Of a stretch of DNA of 64,000 nt, positions 48,314 to 56,999 are shown in pieces. Position numbers and translations under genes: made by a program. The notes under the pieces were generated by a model. The model ran no database searches and was not told the DNA's origin. It saw only the letters and a list, made by a program, of their open reading frames with translations. Where the stretch lies: contig CAWIJK010000001.1 of the NCBI GenBank assembly GCA_963836375.1, forward strand, positions 806,001 to 870,000, read 5' to 3'. Every line of letters starts with the position of its first letter. The stretch's first letter is position 1. Origin of the DNA: CAWIJK01 sp963836375. Its GTDB lineage: Bacteria; Actinomycetota; Acidimicrobiia; Acidimicrobiales; RAAP-2.

Positions 48314-49327
48314 GTGGCGTACCAAGCCGAGTACATCTGGATCGACGGGACCGAGCCGTCGCCGCTGATCCGGAGCAAGACCAAGATCGTCCCCGACGGC
48401 AAGGAGCCCGGGATCTGGGGCTTCGACGGGTCGAGCACCAACCAGGCGACCGGCGACAACTCGGACTGTGTGCTGAGCCCGGTCTGGAGCTGCCCGGACC
48501 CGCTGCGGGGCCCCGAGGACAAGCTGGTCATGTGCGAGGTCCTCAACACCGATTTCACGCCCCATGCCACCAACACCCGGGCGGCCTGCGTCGAGGTGGC
48601 CGAGAAGTACGCCGCCCACGAGCCGCTCTTCGGGCTCGAGCAGGAGTACACCTTCATCCAAGACGGCCGGCCCCTCGGTTGGCCCCTCAGCGGCTACCCG
48701 GCCCCCCAGGGGCCGTACTACTGCGGGGTGGGCGGCGACAAGATGCCCGGGCGCGACATCGTCGAGCGGCACACCGCGGCGTGCATCAAGGCCGGCATCG
48801 GCATCGAGGGGACCAACGCCGAGGTCATGATGGGCCAGTGGGAGTTCCAGATCGGGATCCTCCCCCCGCCCGAGATCGGTGACCAGCTGTGGGTGGCCCG
48901 CTGGCTGCTCTTCCGCATCGCCGAGGACTTCGGGGTGTTCGCCACCCTCGAGCCCAAGCCGATCCTGGGCGACTGGAACGGGGCCGGCTGCCACACCAAC
49001 TTCTCGACCAAAGAGATGCGGGCGGAGGGTGGCTGGGACGCCATCATCGCCGCCTGCGAGGCGCTCGGCGAGAACATCGACGAGCACGTCGAGAACTACG
49101 GGGTGGGGATCGAGCTCCGCCTGACCGGGGCCCACGAGACCCAGCACTACACCAAGTTCAGCTACGGCACCTCGGACCGGGGTGCGTCGATCCGGATCCC
49201 CTGGGTGGTGGCCAAGGACAAGAAGGGCTACCTCGAGGACCGCCGACCCAACGCCAACATGGACCCCTACGTGGTGAGCCGGCTCCTGGTGAACACGGTC
49301 TGCCGGGGGAGCGTCGCGGCCGGCTGA
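48314..49327 (+). CDS. glnII: Glutamine synthetase type II
   Basis: 337 residues, the eukaryote-like decameric GSII. It has AEYIWIDGTEP, KTKIVPDGKEPGIWGFDGSS, FGLEQEYTFIQDGRPLGWP, ACIKAGIGIEGTNAEVMMGQ, GDWNGAGCHTNFSTKEMR and a C-terminal EDRRPNANMDPYVV. Start GTG 48314 follows GGAGGAG by about 6 nt. GSII is common as a second enzyme in actinobacteria, often induced when nitrogen is short. The four-part GlnR-like site 71 nt upstream suggests such control here. Confidence 0.93.
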   Translation: MAYQAEYIWIDGTEPSPLIRSKTKIVPDGKEPGIWGFDGSSTNQATGDNSDCVLSPVWSCPDPLRGPEDKLVMCEVLNTDFTPHATNTRAACVEVAEKYAAHEPLFGLEQEYTFIQDGRPLGWPLSGYPAPQGPYYCGVGGDKMPGRDIVERHTAACIKAGIGIEGTNAEVMMGQWEFQIGILPPPEIGDQLWVARWLLFRIAEDFGVFATLEPKPILGDWNGAGCHTNFSTKEMRAEGGWDAIIAACEALGENIDEHVENYGVGIELRLTGAHETQHYTKFSYGTSDRGASIRIPWVVAKDKKGYLEDRRPNANMDPYVVSRLLVNTVCRGSVAAG

Positions 49328-49346
49328 CCCCGGCATGGCCCCGGTC

Positions 49347-49369
49347 GCCCCGGTCCGGGCGGCCGGGGC
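49347..49369. terminator. Hairpin between convergent genes
   Basis: GCCCCGG at 49347-49353 pairs with CCGGGGC at 49363-49369 with a 9-nt loop, between the GSII stop and the end of the convergent methyltransferase. It could stop transcription both ways. Confidence 0.45.
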
Positions 49370-49379
49370 GGTGTCACGG

Positions 49380-50000
49380 TCAGGACCGGGCGAAGTGCAC
49401 GGCGAAGCCGGCGTGGCCGAGCGGTGCCCGCTCGGCCACCACCAGCTGGCAGCCGCGGGCCAGGTCGTCGATGTCCGAGGCGCTGTAGGGGTGCACCGAG
49501 ACGCCCCGGGCCCCGTAGCGAACCTTGCGCAGGGTCAGGCGGAGTCCGGGGGCGGGAAACGAGGCCACGACGTGCGGTGCGGCACCGCTCATCCGCTTGA
49601 GCAGCTCGGCGGCGGCGTCCACGTAGTCGAAGACGCCGAGGGCGACCGCCACGTCGTAGGCGTCGGTCTCGGTGATCTCCTCCCAGCCACGCTGCTCGAC
49701 GGTGACCAGGTCGGGGTGACCCGCGGCCTGGGTCTTGGCCAGTGACACCATCGCCTCGGCCGGGTCGATGCCGGTCACGTGCATCCCACGCTCGACGAGT
49801 GGTCCGAACAAGGGGCCACTGCCACAGCCGACGTCGAGCACCCGGTGGGCGTCGAGCTTCGTCGCCGTGTCCACCGCGAAGTTCAGGCGGTCGAAGAGGG
49901 CACCGCGGCCGAGGAGCCTGGCCACCGGCTCGCTCCGGTAGAAACTGGAGAACCGGGCCGCCCGCCGGTGGAAGTACGTGTCAAACCGAGCTTGCGACAT
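49380..50000 (-). CDS. SAM-dependent methyltransferase
   Basis: 206 residues. FDTYFHRRAARFSSFYRS opens the protein; motif I is VLDVGCGSGPLFGPLVERG, post-I VTGIDPAEAMVSLAK, motif II YDVAVALGVFDYV. ATG 50000 lies inside the end of the deacetylase gene (20-nt overlap). Third gene of a GT4-deacetylase-methyltransferase run, so it probably modifies a glycan or its lipid carrier. Confidence 0.82.
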   Translation of the reverse strand: MSQARFDTYFHRRAARFSSFYRSEPVARLLGRGALFDRLNFAVDTATKLDAHRVLDVGCGSGPLFGPLVERGMHVTGIDPAEAMVSLAKTQAAGHPDLVTVEQRGWEEITETDAYDVAVALGVFDYVDAAAELLKRMSGAAPHVVASFPAPGLRLTLRKVRYGARGVSVHPYSASDIDDLARGCQLVVAERAPLGHAGFAVHFARS

Positions 50001-50736
50001 GATGGCAGGCCTTGCTTCCGTAGGTCGTGAGGAGTTCGGAGAACCTGCTCTTGATCCGGCCCCGGCCCACCAGCTGTTCGGCCTCTGTGACCGACCGGAT
50101 CGAGTGCAGCGGAGGCAGGGTAGCCCCGAAATCGTAGGAATGGTAGTAGCAGACCGCCGGCGAAGCCGCCCGGCGGACGGCGGCGTGCAGGACCCTGGTC
50201 GGAAGGACGCGCTGGTAGCTGCCGCCGCCGACGGGGACCCGGTTGGCGACGAGCACCGGGAGCTCGCGGACGGCTGCACCCGCTCCGAGGAGCGATGTGT
50301 CCGAGACGTACTCGTACCCGGCCTGGGCCAGCAGTTCCCGGTACGCCCGGAGCCCGATCGACGCGGGGACGTCGAAACGGGGGGAGCGGAACCCGCGCAC
50401 GGCCACCCCGAGGCGGTCCTCGAGCATCTCGCGCCCCTGGCGCAACCAGGCCCCGAGCTTGGCGGGGTCCTCGGGCAGGCGACCGTGGTCGGGTCCGTGG
50501 CCGGCGACCTCGTGGCCCGCCTCGACGAGGGCCAGGAGGTCGGTGCGGACGGTGTCGACGTAGTTGCCGACGCAGAACAGCGTGACCTTGGAGGTGCCCC
50601 CGGCCCGATCGAGAAGCTCCAGCAGGCCGCCCAGGCCGCTGCGGGCGTCGGCCGGGCGGGGCACGGGGTGGCCGAGCACGGCCATGCCGTCGTACCAGTC
50701 CTCCACGTCGACCGTGAGGCAGACCGTGGCGCTCAC
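49981..50736 (-). CDS. Polysaccharide deacetylase (NodB-like)
   Basis: 251 residues of the CE4 fold. VCLTVDVEDWYDGM gives the catalytic and metal Asp residues in the DVEDW form seen in exopolysaccharide-associated deacetylases. TLFCVGNYVDT, HEVAGHGPDHGRL (metal His pair) and GFRSPRFDVP are further family motifs. No signal peptide, so action is cytoplasmic or it is exported otherwise. GTG 50736 overlaps the upstream GT4 stop as GTGA. It would N- or O-deacetylate the sugar made by its partner. Confidence 0.87.
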   Translation of the reverse strand: MSATVCLTVDVEDWYDGMAVLGHPVPRPADARSGLGGLLELLDRAGGTSKVTLFCVGNYVDTVRTDLLALVEAGHEVAGHGPDHGRLPEDPAKLGAWLRQGREMLEDRLGVAVRGFRSPRFDVPASIGLRAYRELLAQAGYEYVSDTSLLGAGAAVRELPVLVANRVPVGGGSYQRVLPTRVLHAAVRRAASPAVCYYHSYDFGATLPPLHSIRSVTEAEQLVGRGRIKSRFSELLTTYGSKACHHVASSV

Positions 50737-52031
50737 CGCCCACCTCGCGGGTCCGCTCCGCCGGCGGCGCTGGCCGCCCGGGCGTGCCGGGTGGGTTGGT
50801 CGGCGTACAGCGACCGCAGGCGCTCGACGACCTCGTCCTCGCGGAAGCGCTCGAGCACCCACCGTTGGCACCGCTTGCCGAGCGACCGTCGGCCCTCGGG
50901 GTCATCGATCAGTTCGCTCACCCGACCGACCATGGCCGCCACGTCGCCGCGCCGGACGAGAAGACCCAGCTCGGGGTCGACGACCTCGCGAACCCCGCGG
51001 ATGTCGTAGGCGACGATGGGACGCCCGGCGGCGGCGGCCTCCATGACGGCGCGCGGGATGCCCTCGCGGTACGAGGGGAGCACCACCACGTCGGCGCACG
51101 CCAGGTAGGGACGCACGTCGGTGACCGCCCCGATGAAGGTGACCGTCCCCGACGCCGCGGCGATCTCGCCCTCGGTCAACGCGTCGCTCTGGTCGGCCTC
51201 CGTCGGGCCCACGTGGACGAACCGGGCCCGGCCGCGCAGTCGGCGGGCCATCTCCAAGAAGTCGGCGCATCCCTTCTCGCGCACAAGCCGGCTCACCATG
51301 AGGACGACGGGGAGCTCCTCTTCGGCCGGGCGCTGGCCCGGTCCGCTGGACCCCGCACCCTCGTCGTCGGGCAGCACGGCGGGGGGGACCGGGGCCGCGA
51401 AGTACTCGGTGGCGATGCCGTTGCCGACGTAGGAGAGCTTGCGCCTCGGACAGATGCCCACCGCGGCCAGGACACCCTCGTCCTCGCGGCTCTGGACCAC
51501 GACACGGTTCGCCCAGGTGCAGCACCAGCGCTCGAAGCACCAGCCGAGCACGTTCGCCGCCCGGCCGTTGCCCCGAAAGTACAGCGCACCGTGGACGGTG
51601 TAGATCGACGGCGTGCCGCTCAGTCGTGCGGCGGGGAGTCCGAGAAAGGACGGCTTGGGCGTGTGGGTCTGGACGAAGTCGAACCGCTCGGCCCGGAAGA
51701 GTCGCACCAGGCGCAGGAGGGTCAGCGGATCCGATGCGGAGAACTCTCGCCGGATCGGTACCAGCTCGACTCGCAGGTCGCCCGGGGCGTCGGGGTAGGG
51801 GTCCCCGGTCACGATCGTCCAGTCGATGTCGCTGAGCGCGGCCAGCTGTCGTCCGAGCAGGAGTCGGGCCGTCATCGACGTGGCCACGACCCGGCATCCC
51901 CGCCGACGCCTCTGTTCCCCCGCGCCACTCATGTCGGCACGTCGTGACTCGGATCGTGGGGTCGGTGGCATCGCTCCGTCGGGCTCGGCCACCTCCGGCG
52001 GCCCATCGTGGCTCTCGTGGTGGCGAAGCAT
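50733..52031 (-). CDS. GT4 family glycosyltransferase
   Basis: 432 residues. The N-terminal half has VQTHTPKPSFLGLPAARLSG and YTVHGALYFRGN as in undecaprenyl-diphosphate-sugar transferases. The C-terminal half has VLMVSRLVREKGCADFLEMA and E-x7-E in YREGIPRAVMEAAAAGRPIV. ATG 52031 has GGGAGGGG about 6 nt upstream; the fold itself starts near residue 45, and an ATG at 51932 is the alternative. First gene of the sugar module set between the glutamine synthetases. Confidence 0.86.
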   Translation of the reverse strand: MLRHHESHDGPPEVAEPDGAMPPTPRSESRRADMSGAGEQRRRRGCRVVATSMTARLLLGRQLAALSDIDWTIVTGDPYPDAPGDLRVELVPIRREFSASDPLTLLRLVRLFRAERFDFVQTHTPKPSFLGLPAARLSGTPSIYTVHGALYFRGNGRAANVLGWCFERWCCTWANRVVVQSREDEGVLAAVGICPRRKLSYVGNGIATEYFAAPVPPAVLPDDEGAGSSGPGQRPAEEELPVVLMVSRLVREKGCADFLEMARRLRGRARFVHVGPTEADQSDALTEGEIAAASGTVTFIGAVTDVRPYLACADVVVLPSYREGIPRAVMEAAAAGRPIVAYDIRGVREVVDPELGLLVRRGDVAAMVGRVSELIDDPEGRRSLGKRCQRWVLERFREDEVVERLRSLYADQPTRHARAASAAGGADPRGGR

Positions 52032-52224
52032 AGCGGCCCCTCCCTGCGCTCCGACGGGTGCGACCCTGCGCCGGGGGGACCTCGGGCGAGACCACGGCCG
52101 GCCGTCGGGTCACGCCGTGGGCCCGGGTCGACCGGGGACAACGGTGGTGCCGGCGGTGTGCCCGGGCGCACGGGGCCCGGGGTCCCCGGTCCGGGCTCTG
52201 TGGCTGTCGGGGACGGCGGGGTGC

Positions 52225-52230
52225 GACAAT
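52225..52230 (+). promoter_or_regulatory. -10 element GACAAT, leaderless start
   Basis: GACAAT ends 6 nt before the GTG at 52237; no ribosome site is present. Confidence 0.5.
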
Positions 52231-52236
52231 GGCGCC

Positions 52237-53571
52237 GTGCAGAGCCAACGCGACTACGTGCTGCGGACGGTCGAAGAGCGTGGGATCCGCTTCGTCCAGC
52301 TGTGGTTCACCGACGTCCTGGGGACCCCCAAGGCCTTCAACATCACCCCGGCCGAACTGGAGAACGCCCTCGACGAGGGCATGACGTTCGACGGGTCGGC
52401 CATCGACGGGTTCAGCCGGGTCCAAGAGGCCGACGTGCTGGCCCGGCCCGACCTCAAGACCTTCCAGCTCCTGCCCTGGCACGGCCAGGGCGAGACGGTG
52501 GCCCGGGTGTTCTGCGACATCTTCAGCCTCGACGGCACCCCGTTCGAGGGGTGCCCACGCCACGCGCTGCGCCGGACCCTCGAGCGGGCCCGCTCGGCCG
52601 GCTACACCTTCTTCGCCTCGCCCGAGGTCGAGTACTTCTACTTCCGCGACGCCGACCCCCTGAGCGGCCCGCGCCCGTTGGACACCGGCTCGTACTTCGA
52701 CCTCAGCGTGGCCGACCTGTCGAGCGACATGCGACGGCGCACGGTGCTGATGCTCGAAGAGATGGGAATCCCCGTCGAGCACGCCCAGCACGAGGACGCC
52801 CCCAGCCAACACGAGATCGACCTGCGCTACACCGACGCCCTGACCATGGCCGACACCGTCATGACCGTCCGGCTGGTCGTCAAGGAACTGGCCCGCCAGG
52901 AGGGGGTCCACGCCAGCTTCATGCCCAAGCCCCTGGCCGGGGTCCAGGGCTCGGGCATGCACACGCACCTCTCGCTGTGGGAGGGCGAGCACAACGCCTT
53001 CGTCGACACCGACGACCCCTACGGCCTCTCCCCGGTCGCCTACCGGTTCATCGCCGGGCTCTTGCACCACGCCCGGGAGATCACCGCGGTGACCAACCAG
53101 TGGGTCAACTCCTACAAGCGCCTGGTCAGCGGCTACGAGGCCCCGGTCCACATCGGCTGGGCCCGCAACAACCGCTCGGCGTTGGTGCGCGTCCCGGTGG
53201 TCAAGCACGGCAAGGTCGAGTCCACCCGCCTCGAGTACCGGGCCCCCGACAGCGCCTGTAACCCCTACCTCGGGTTCGCGGTGATCCTGGCCGCCGGCCT
53301 GCGCGGCATCGAGCGCGACTACGAGCTCCCGCCCGAGGCCGACGCCAACCTGTTCTCGCTCTCGGTGGCCGAGCTGGCCACCAAGGGCATCGAGCCCTTG
53401 CCCAGCAGCCTCAACGACGCGGTCGACGAGATGGAGCGCTCCGAGCTGCTGGCCGACACCCTCGGTGAGCACGTCTTCGAGTGGTTCATCCGCAACAAGC
53501 GGGCCGAGTGGACGGCGTACAAGTCCGAGGTCACCCAGTTCGAGCTCGACCGCTACCTGCCCACGCTGTGA
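52237..53571 (+). CDS. Glutamine synthetase, GlnA2-like (GSI-alpha)
   Basis: 444 residues, shorter than GSI-beta. It has MTFDGSAIDGFSRVQEADVL, FFASPEVEYFYFRD, VEHAQHEDAPSQHEIDLRY, MPKPLAGVQGSGMHTHLSLW and LEYRAPDSACNPYLGF. The C-terminus aligns with GlnA2-type enzymes that lack the adenylylation segment. Homologues make glutamine or, in some actinobacteria, gamma-glutamyl-polyamines, so the substrate needs testing. GTG 52237 is fixed by homology and by GACAAT 6 nt upstream. The glnR-like gene follows 64 nt downstream. Confidence 0.9.
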   Translation: MQSQRDYVLRTVEERGIRFVQLWFTDVLGTPKAFNITPAELENALDEGMTFDGSAIDGFSRVQEADVLARPDLKTFQLLPWHGQGETVARVFCDIFSLDGTPFEGCPRHALRRTLERARSAGYTFFASPEVEYFYFRDADPLSGPRPLDTGSYFDLSVADLSSDMRRRTVLMLEEMGIPVEHAQHEDAPSQHEIDLRYTDALTMADTVMTVRLVVKELARQEGVHASFMPKPLAGVQGSGMHTHLSLWEGEHNAFVDTDDPYGLSPVAYRFIAGLLHHAREITAVTNQWVNSYKRLVSGYEAPVHIGWARNNRSALVRVPVVKHGKVESTRLEYRAPDSACNPYLGFAVILAAGLRGIERDYELPPEADANLFSLSVAELATKGIEPLPSSLNDAVDEMERSELLADTLGEHVFEWFIRNKRAEWTAYKSEVTQFELDRYLPTL

Positions 53572-53635
53572 GACCCGGCCGAGTGCGCGCTGTGCCCGGC
53601 ACCCTCCTTGGGCGCTCGGGCTGACCGGGGCTCGC

Positions 53636-54352
53636 GTGGAACCGCTGCTCTGCTATCCAGACCCCCTCCCCGACGAGCTGGCGGCGGCCCTTCGGACCGC
53701 CGGCTACGCCAGCCACGCGGTGGGCGGGCCCGACCTGGTCGACCCGGCCGAGCACGTGGTGACCAAGGAGGGCTGGGGCGGGGCGGTCATCAGCGCGGTG
53801 GGCGACCTGACCGGCGCCATCGCGCTGTGCCGGCACATCCGCCGGCGCGAGGTGCCCGTCGCCCCCCTCTTGTTGGTCGTGGCCGCCCACCAGCTCGAGG
53901 ACCTCTCGTTGCGCGACGACCTCTTCGACGACTTCTGCGTGCTGCCGGGCGGCGTCCACGAGATGGGGGCGCGCCTCGAGCACCTGCTCTGGCGGGCCGG
54001 CCTGGGGCTCCGGCCCGACGTGATCGAGTACGGGCCGCTGCTCCTCAACCTCGAGACCTACCAGGCGGCGGTGAGCGGCCGGGTGCTCGACCTCACCTAC
54101 ATGGAGTACGAGCTGCTGAAATTCCTGGCCGGGCACCCCGGCAAGGTCTTCACCCGCGAGACCCTGCTCAGCCGGGTCTGGGGCTACGAGTACTACGGCG
54201 GCGCCCGGACGGTCGACGTCCACGTGCGCCGGCTGCGGGCGAAATTGGGCGAGGAGCACGCCCACCTGATCCAGACGGTCCGCTCGGTGGGGTACCGCTT
54301 CGGCCAGGTGGGCTGGTTGGCCGGCGGGCCCCCCCGGGGTGCCGAGGGCTGA
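53636..54352 (+). CDS. glnR: GlnR-like OmpR-family transcriptional regulator
   Basis: 238 residues. The N-terminal 125 residues resemble a degenerate receiver domain; I see no aspartate at the usual phosphorylation point (region AVISAVGDLTG). The winged-helix DNA-binding domain is strongly GlnR-like: GRVLDLTYMEYELLKFLAGH, TRETLLSRVWGYEYYGGART and VDVHVRRLRAKLGEEHAHLI. GlnR controls nitrogen genes in actinobacteria by binding AC-n9 repeats such as the one at 48205. Start GTG 53636. It sits right after a glutamine synthetase gene, supporting the assignment. Confidence 0.85.
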   Translation: MEPLLCYPDPLPDELAAALRTAGYASHAVGGPDLVDPAEHVVTKEGWGGAVISAVGDLTGAIALCRHIRRREVPVAPLLLVVAAHQLEDLSLRDDLFDDFCVLPGGVHEMGARLEHLLWRAGLGLRPDVIEYGPLLLNLETYQAAVSGRVLDLTYMEYELLKFLAGHPGKVFTRETLLSRVWGYEYYGGARTVDVHVRRLRAKLGEEHAHLIQTVRSVGYRFGQVGWLAGGPPRGAEG

Positions 54353-54388
54353 GCCCGGGCCCGGCGGCTGGGGGCGTTCGGTGCTCGC

Positions 54389-54793
54389 TCAGCCGGCCGG
54401 GCCCTCGGGGGCGCTCGAGGGCACCCAGCGCCGGCTGACGTGGGCCCAGGCTTCGACCTCGATGCGGGCCCCGAGCGGGAGCGCGGAGACCCCGACGGCC
54501 GAGCGGGTGGGCCGCCGGCCGTCGAACACCTCGCTCCACACCTCGTTGAGGGCGGCGAAGTCCGCCATGTCCACCAAGAACACCGTGGTCTTGGCCACGT
54601 CGGCCAGGGTGGCCCCCTCGGTGGCCAGCACGTCGGCCAGGTTGGCCAGCGCCTGGCGCAGCTCGGCCCCGGTCCCACCCTCGACGATCCGCAGCGCCCC
54701 GTCGTCGCCCGCCACCGCGCCCAGCTGGCCCGAGGTGACCACCCAGTCACCGGCCCGCAGGGCGGGGGAATAGGGCCCGGCCGCCGGGCTCAC
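54389..54793 (-). CDS. RidA family (YjgF/YER057c) protein
   Basis: 134 residues of the trimeric RidA fold, which hydrolyses reactive enamine/imine intermediates. SPALRAGDWVVTSGQLG, ANLADVLATEGATLADVAKT, VFLVDMADFAALNEVW and the terminal LPLGARIEVEAWAHV are family blocks. The substrate Arg usually in the R-S-A-V segment is present (RPTRSAVGVSALP). GTG 54793 overlaps the upstream gene by 4 nt (GTGA), so it is coupled to the molybdo-hydroxylase-like protein. Confidence 0.88.
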   Translation of the reverse strand: MSPAAGPYSPALRAGDWVVTSGQLGAVAGDDGALRIVEGGTGAELRQALANLADVLATEGATLADVAKTTVFLVDMADFAALNEVWSEVFDGRRPTRSAVGVSALPLGARIEVEAWAHVSRRWVPSSAPEGPAG

Positions 54794-56430
54794 CGGGTCC
54801 CCCCGTGGCCCGGCCGGGTGCCCGGTGCCCGCCGGGTCGGCCAGGCCGGGGCCAGCCCCTCGCCCAGCCAGGCCGCGGCGGCGGTCGCCGCGAACACCGC
54901 GTCGGAGCCGTTCACCGGCCATTGGTCGCCTGGGTACACCGTCACCTCCACCACCGGGGTCTCCTTCGCCGTCAGGATCCCAAAGGACCGGATCGTCAAA
55001 TCATGCACCGCGCCGGCCTCGTCGACCGAGATGCCCTCGCTCAGCACCCATCCGAGCGCCTGGTGGACCGCCCCCAGGCAATAGGAGCGCAAGGTGACCT
55101 CGTCGAGGACCTCCCCGGCCCACACCTCGACGGCCACCGGGCCGCCGGCGGGCACCGTGACCCGGGCCCGGCCACCGTCGGGCCCGGTGACCTCGACCGC
55201 CGAGCCCGGTCCCTCGCCCCGGGCCCGGGCCCCGAGGGCCCCCATCAGCACCGCCGCCTCGGCCCACCCCGCCCCCCGCAGGTCGGCCGACACCGGGGGG
55301 CCGGCCACGTCGACCGCCTCGACCACCAGCCCCGGGGCGACCCGGGCCACCCGCTCGCAGAAGCGCCCCAGGCCCTGTGCCCCCGGGGTCCGGGCCACAC
55401 GGAGCACCCCGGTCCCGTCGGCGGCGACGCCGGCGGCCACCGGGGGGCGCTTGGGACCGCGTCGCACGACCTCCTCGCGCGACCACAGCACCCGGACCGC
55501 CTGGTGGTGGCGGTCGGCCAGGGCCCGGGCCAGCTCGGGCACCGGCGAGCGGCGCTTGGCCCCGAAGGCCCCGCCGTTGGCCAGCGGCGAGGCCGGCTCA
55601 CCGCCGGGCCGGCACCAGCTGGCGTCGGGCTCGAGGTAGGCCGGCTCGACCCAGGTCGTCGAGAGCGTGAGCGCCCAGTCCCCCTCGGGGACGGCCAGGG
55701 GATGGCGGAGCGGCACCGTGGTCCGGCGCCCCTGGACCTTGGTCGACCGGGCCCGGGCCGCCGCCAGGCTGGGTGCGGCCGCCGGGGGCCCCGGGCCTTC
55801 GGCCAGGGCCACCAGGGCCCCCGGCGGGGCGGTGTCGTCGGCGAAGCCGGCCCGGCCGAGGACCACCGCTTCGCCCGAGACCTGGAAGGCCGGGCCCTCG
55901 AGCTGGGCCCGCCACGACGAGAGCAGCGGGTCCCGGGCGACCGGGGTCGTGGGCCCCCCGGCCCTCGGGCCCGGGCCGCTCTCCACGCCGAGGGCCCGGC
56001 ACCCGGCCTCCACCACGCTCTGCCAGCCGGTGCACCGGCACAGGTGGGCCGAAAGGGCGCTGCGCACGGCCGCCTCGTCGGGCGGGGTGCGCCTCGTGGC
56101 CAGCGCGGCCAGACGCATGACGATCCCGGGCGTGCAGAACCCGCACTGGCTGGCGCCGGCCTCGACGAAGGCCTCGGACCAGCGGCGGCGGAGCCCCGGG
56201 TCCAGCCCGTCGATGGTGGTCACCGCCCGTCCGGCGGCCCGCCGGGCCGGGGTCACGCACGAGACCCGGGCCGAGCCGTCCAGCCAGACGGTGCAGCAGC
56301 CGCACTGGCCCTGGGGGCTGCAGCCGTCCTTGGGGCCGCGGCACCCGACGTGCTCGCGCAGGGCGTCGAGGAGCGACGACCCGTCGTCGGGGACCGACAC
56401 CTCGACACCGTCGACGGTGAGGTCGATCAC
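54790..56430 (-). CDS. Compact fusion of [2Fe-2S] and shortened xanthine-dehydrogenase-like subunit
   Basis: 546 residues. Residues 1-150 are a complete CoxS/XdhC-type iron-sulfur protein: CRGPKDGCSPQGQCGCC for the plant-type cluster, then CGFCTPGIVMRLAAL and CRCTGWQSVVEAG for the second. Residues 185-546 resemble the molybdopterin subunit but are about half its normal size. There is an XdhA-like start (GRAGFADDTAPPGALVAL), one NGGAFGAKRRSPV block and a C-terminal region with AKETPVVEVTV. Large middle segments are missing and there is no FAD domain. GTG 56430. It may be a reduced enzyme or an inactive derivative; activity cannot be predicted. Confidence 0.72.
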   Translation of the reverse strand: MIDLTVDGVEVSVPDDGSSLLDALREHVGCRGPKDGCSPQGQCGCCTVWLDGSARVSCVTPARRAAGRAVTTIDGLDPGLRRRWSEAFVEAGASQCGFCTPGIVMRLAALATRRTPPDEAAVRSALSAHLCRCTGWQSVVEAGCRALGVESGPGPRAGGPTTPVARDPLLSSWRAQLEGPAFQVSGEAVVLGRAGFADDTAPPGALVALAEGPGPPAAAPSLAAARARSTKVQGRRTTVPLRHPLAVPEGDWALTLSTTWVEPAYLEPDASWCRPGGEPASPLANGGAFGAKRRSPVPELARALADRHHQAVRVLWSREEVVRRGPKRPPVAAGVAADGTGVLRVARTPGAQGLGRFCERVARVAPGLVVEAVDVAGPPVSADLRGAGWAEAAVLMGALGARARGEGPGSAVEVTGPDGGRARVTVPAGGPVAVEVWAGEVLDEVTLRSYCLGAVHQALGWVLSEGISVDEAGAVHDLTIRSFGILTAKETPVVEVTVYPGDQWPVNGSDAVFAATAAAAWLGEGLAPAWPTRRAPGTRPGHGGTR

Positions 56431-56485
56431 AGCACCACGGGGTCGGGTCGGGCCGGCCGGCGTCGAGCCGGTCAGCGGCGCCCGG

Positions 56486-56851
56486 TCAGCTGAACGAGGA
56501 ACCGCAGCCGCAGGTCCGGGTGGCGTTGGGGTTGGTGATGTGGAAGCCCGCCCCCTGCAGCCCGTCGCTGTAGTCCAAGGTGGCCCCCGAGAGCAGCTCG
56601 GCGCTGGCCGGGTCCACCACGACCCGCACGCCGCCGTAGTCCCGGGTGATGTCGTCGTCGGCCGTCTCTGAGTCGAAGAACATCTCGTAGCTGTAGCCGC
56701 TGCAGCCCCCGGGCTTCACGGCTACCCGGAGGGCCAGGTCGTCGCCCTCCTCTTGGGCCAGCAGTTCGGCCACCTTGGCCGACGCGGTGTCCGTGAGAGT
56801 CACCGGGTCCGGCTTCTTGCCGATGCTGACCGAGGTCGCCATCGTCGTCAC
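56486..56851 (-). CDS. A-type iron-sulfur carrier (IscA/ErpA/HesB)
   Basis: 121 residues. The three cluster-binding cysteines are Cys50 (KPGGCSGYSYE), Cys114 and Cys116 (TRTCGCGSSF). It delivers Fe-S clusters to targets such as the iron-sulfur fusion encoded 55 nt downstream. GTG 56851 follows GGAGG by 7 nt; an in-frame ATG at 56842 is possible. Divergent from the mrp gene. Confidence 0.92.
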   Translation of the reverse strand: MTTMATSVSIGKKPDPVTLTDTASAKVAELLAQEEGDDLALRVAVKPGGCSGYSYEMFFDSETADDDITRDYGGVRVVVDPASAELLSGATLDYSDGLQGAGFHITNPNATRTCGCGSSFS

Positions 56852-56987
56852 GGTCCTGCCTCCTTGCCGGGCCCGGGGCCCGCGCTCGTCGTGGGCGTCC
56901 GCCCGAGACGCCGTGGGTCAATCCTACCGGGATCCGGCGTCCCGTCCCACAGGGCGCCGGGGCGGCCGGGTCCGGTCCCCGCCCAGG

Positions 56988-56993
56988 TAGCAT
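56988..56993 (+). promoter_or_regulatory. -10 element TAGCAT, leaderless start
   Basis: TAGCAT ends 6 nt before the GTG at 57000. Confidence 0.55.
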
Positions 56994-56999
56994 CGGTGC

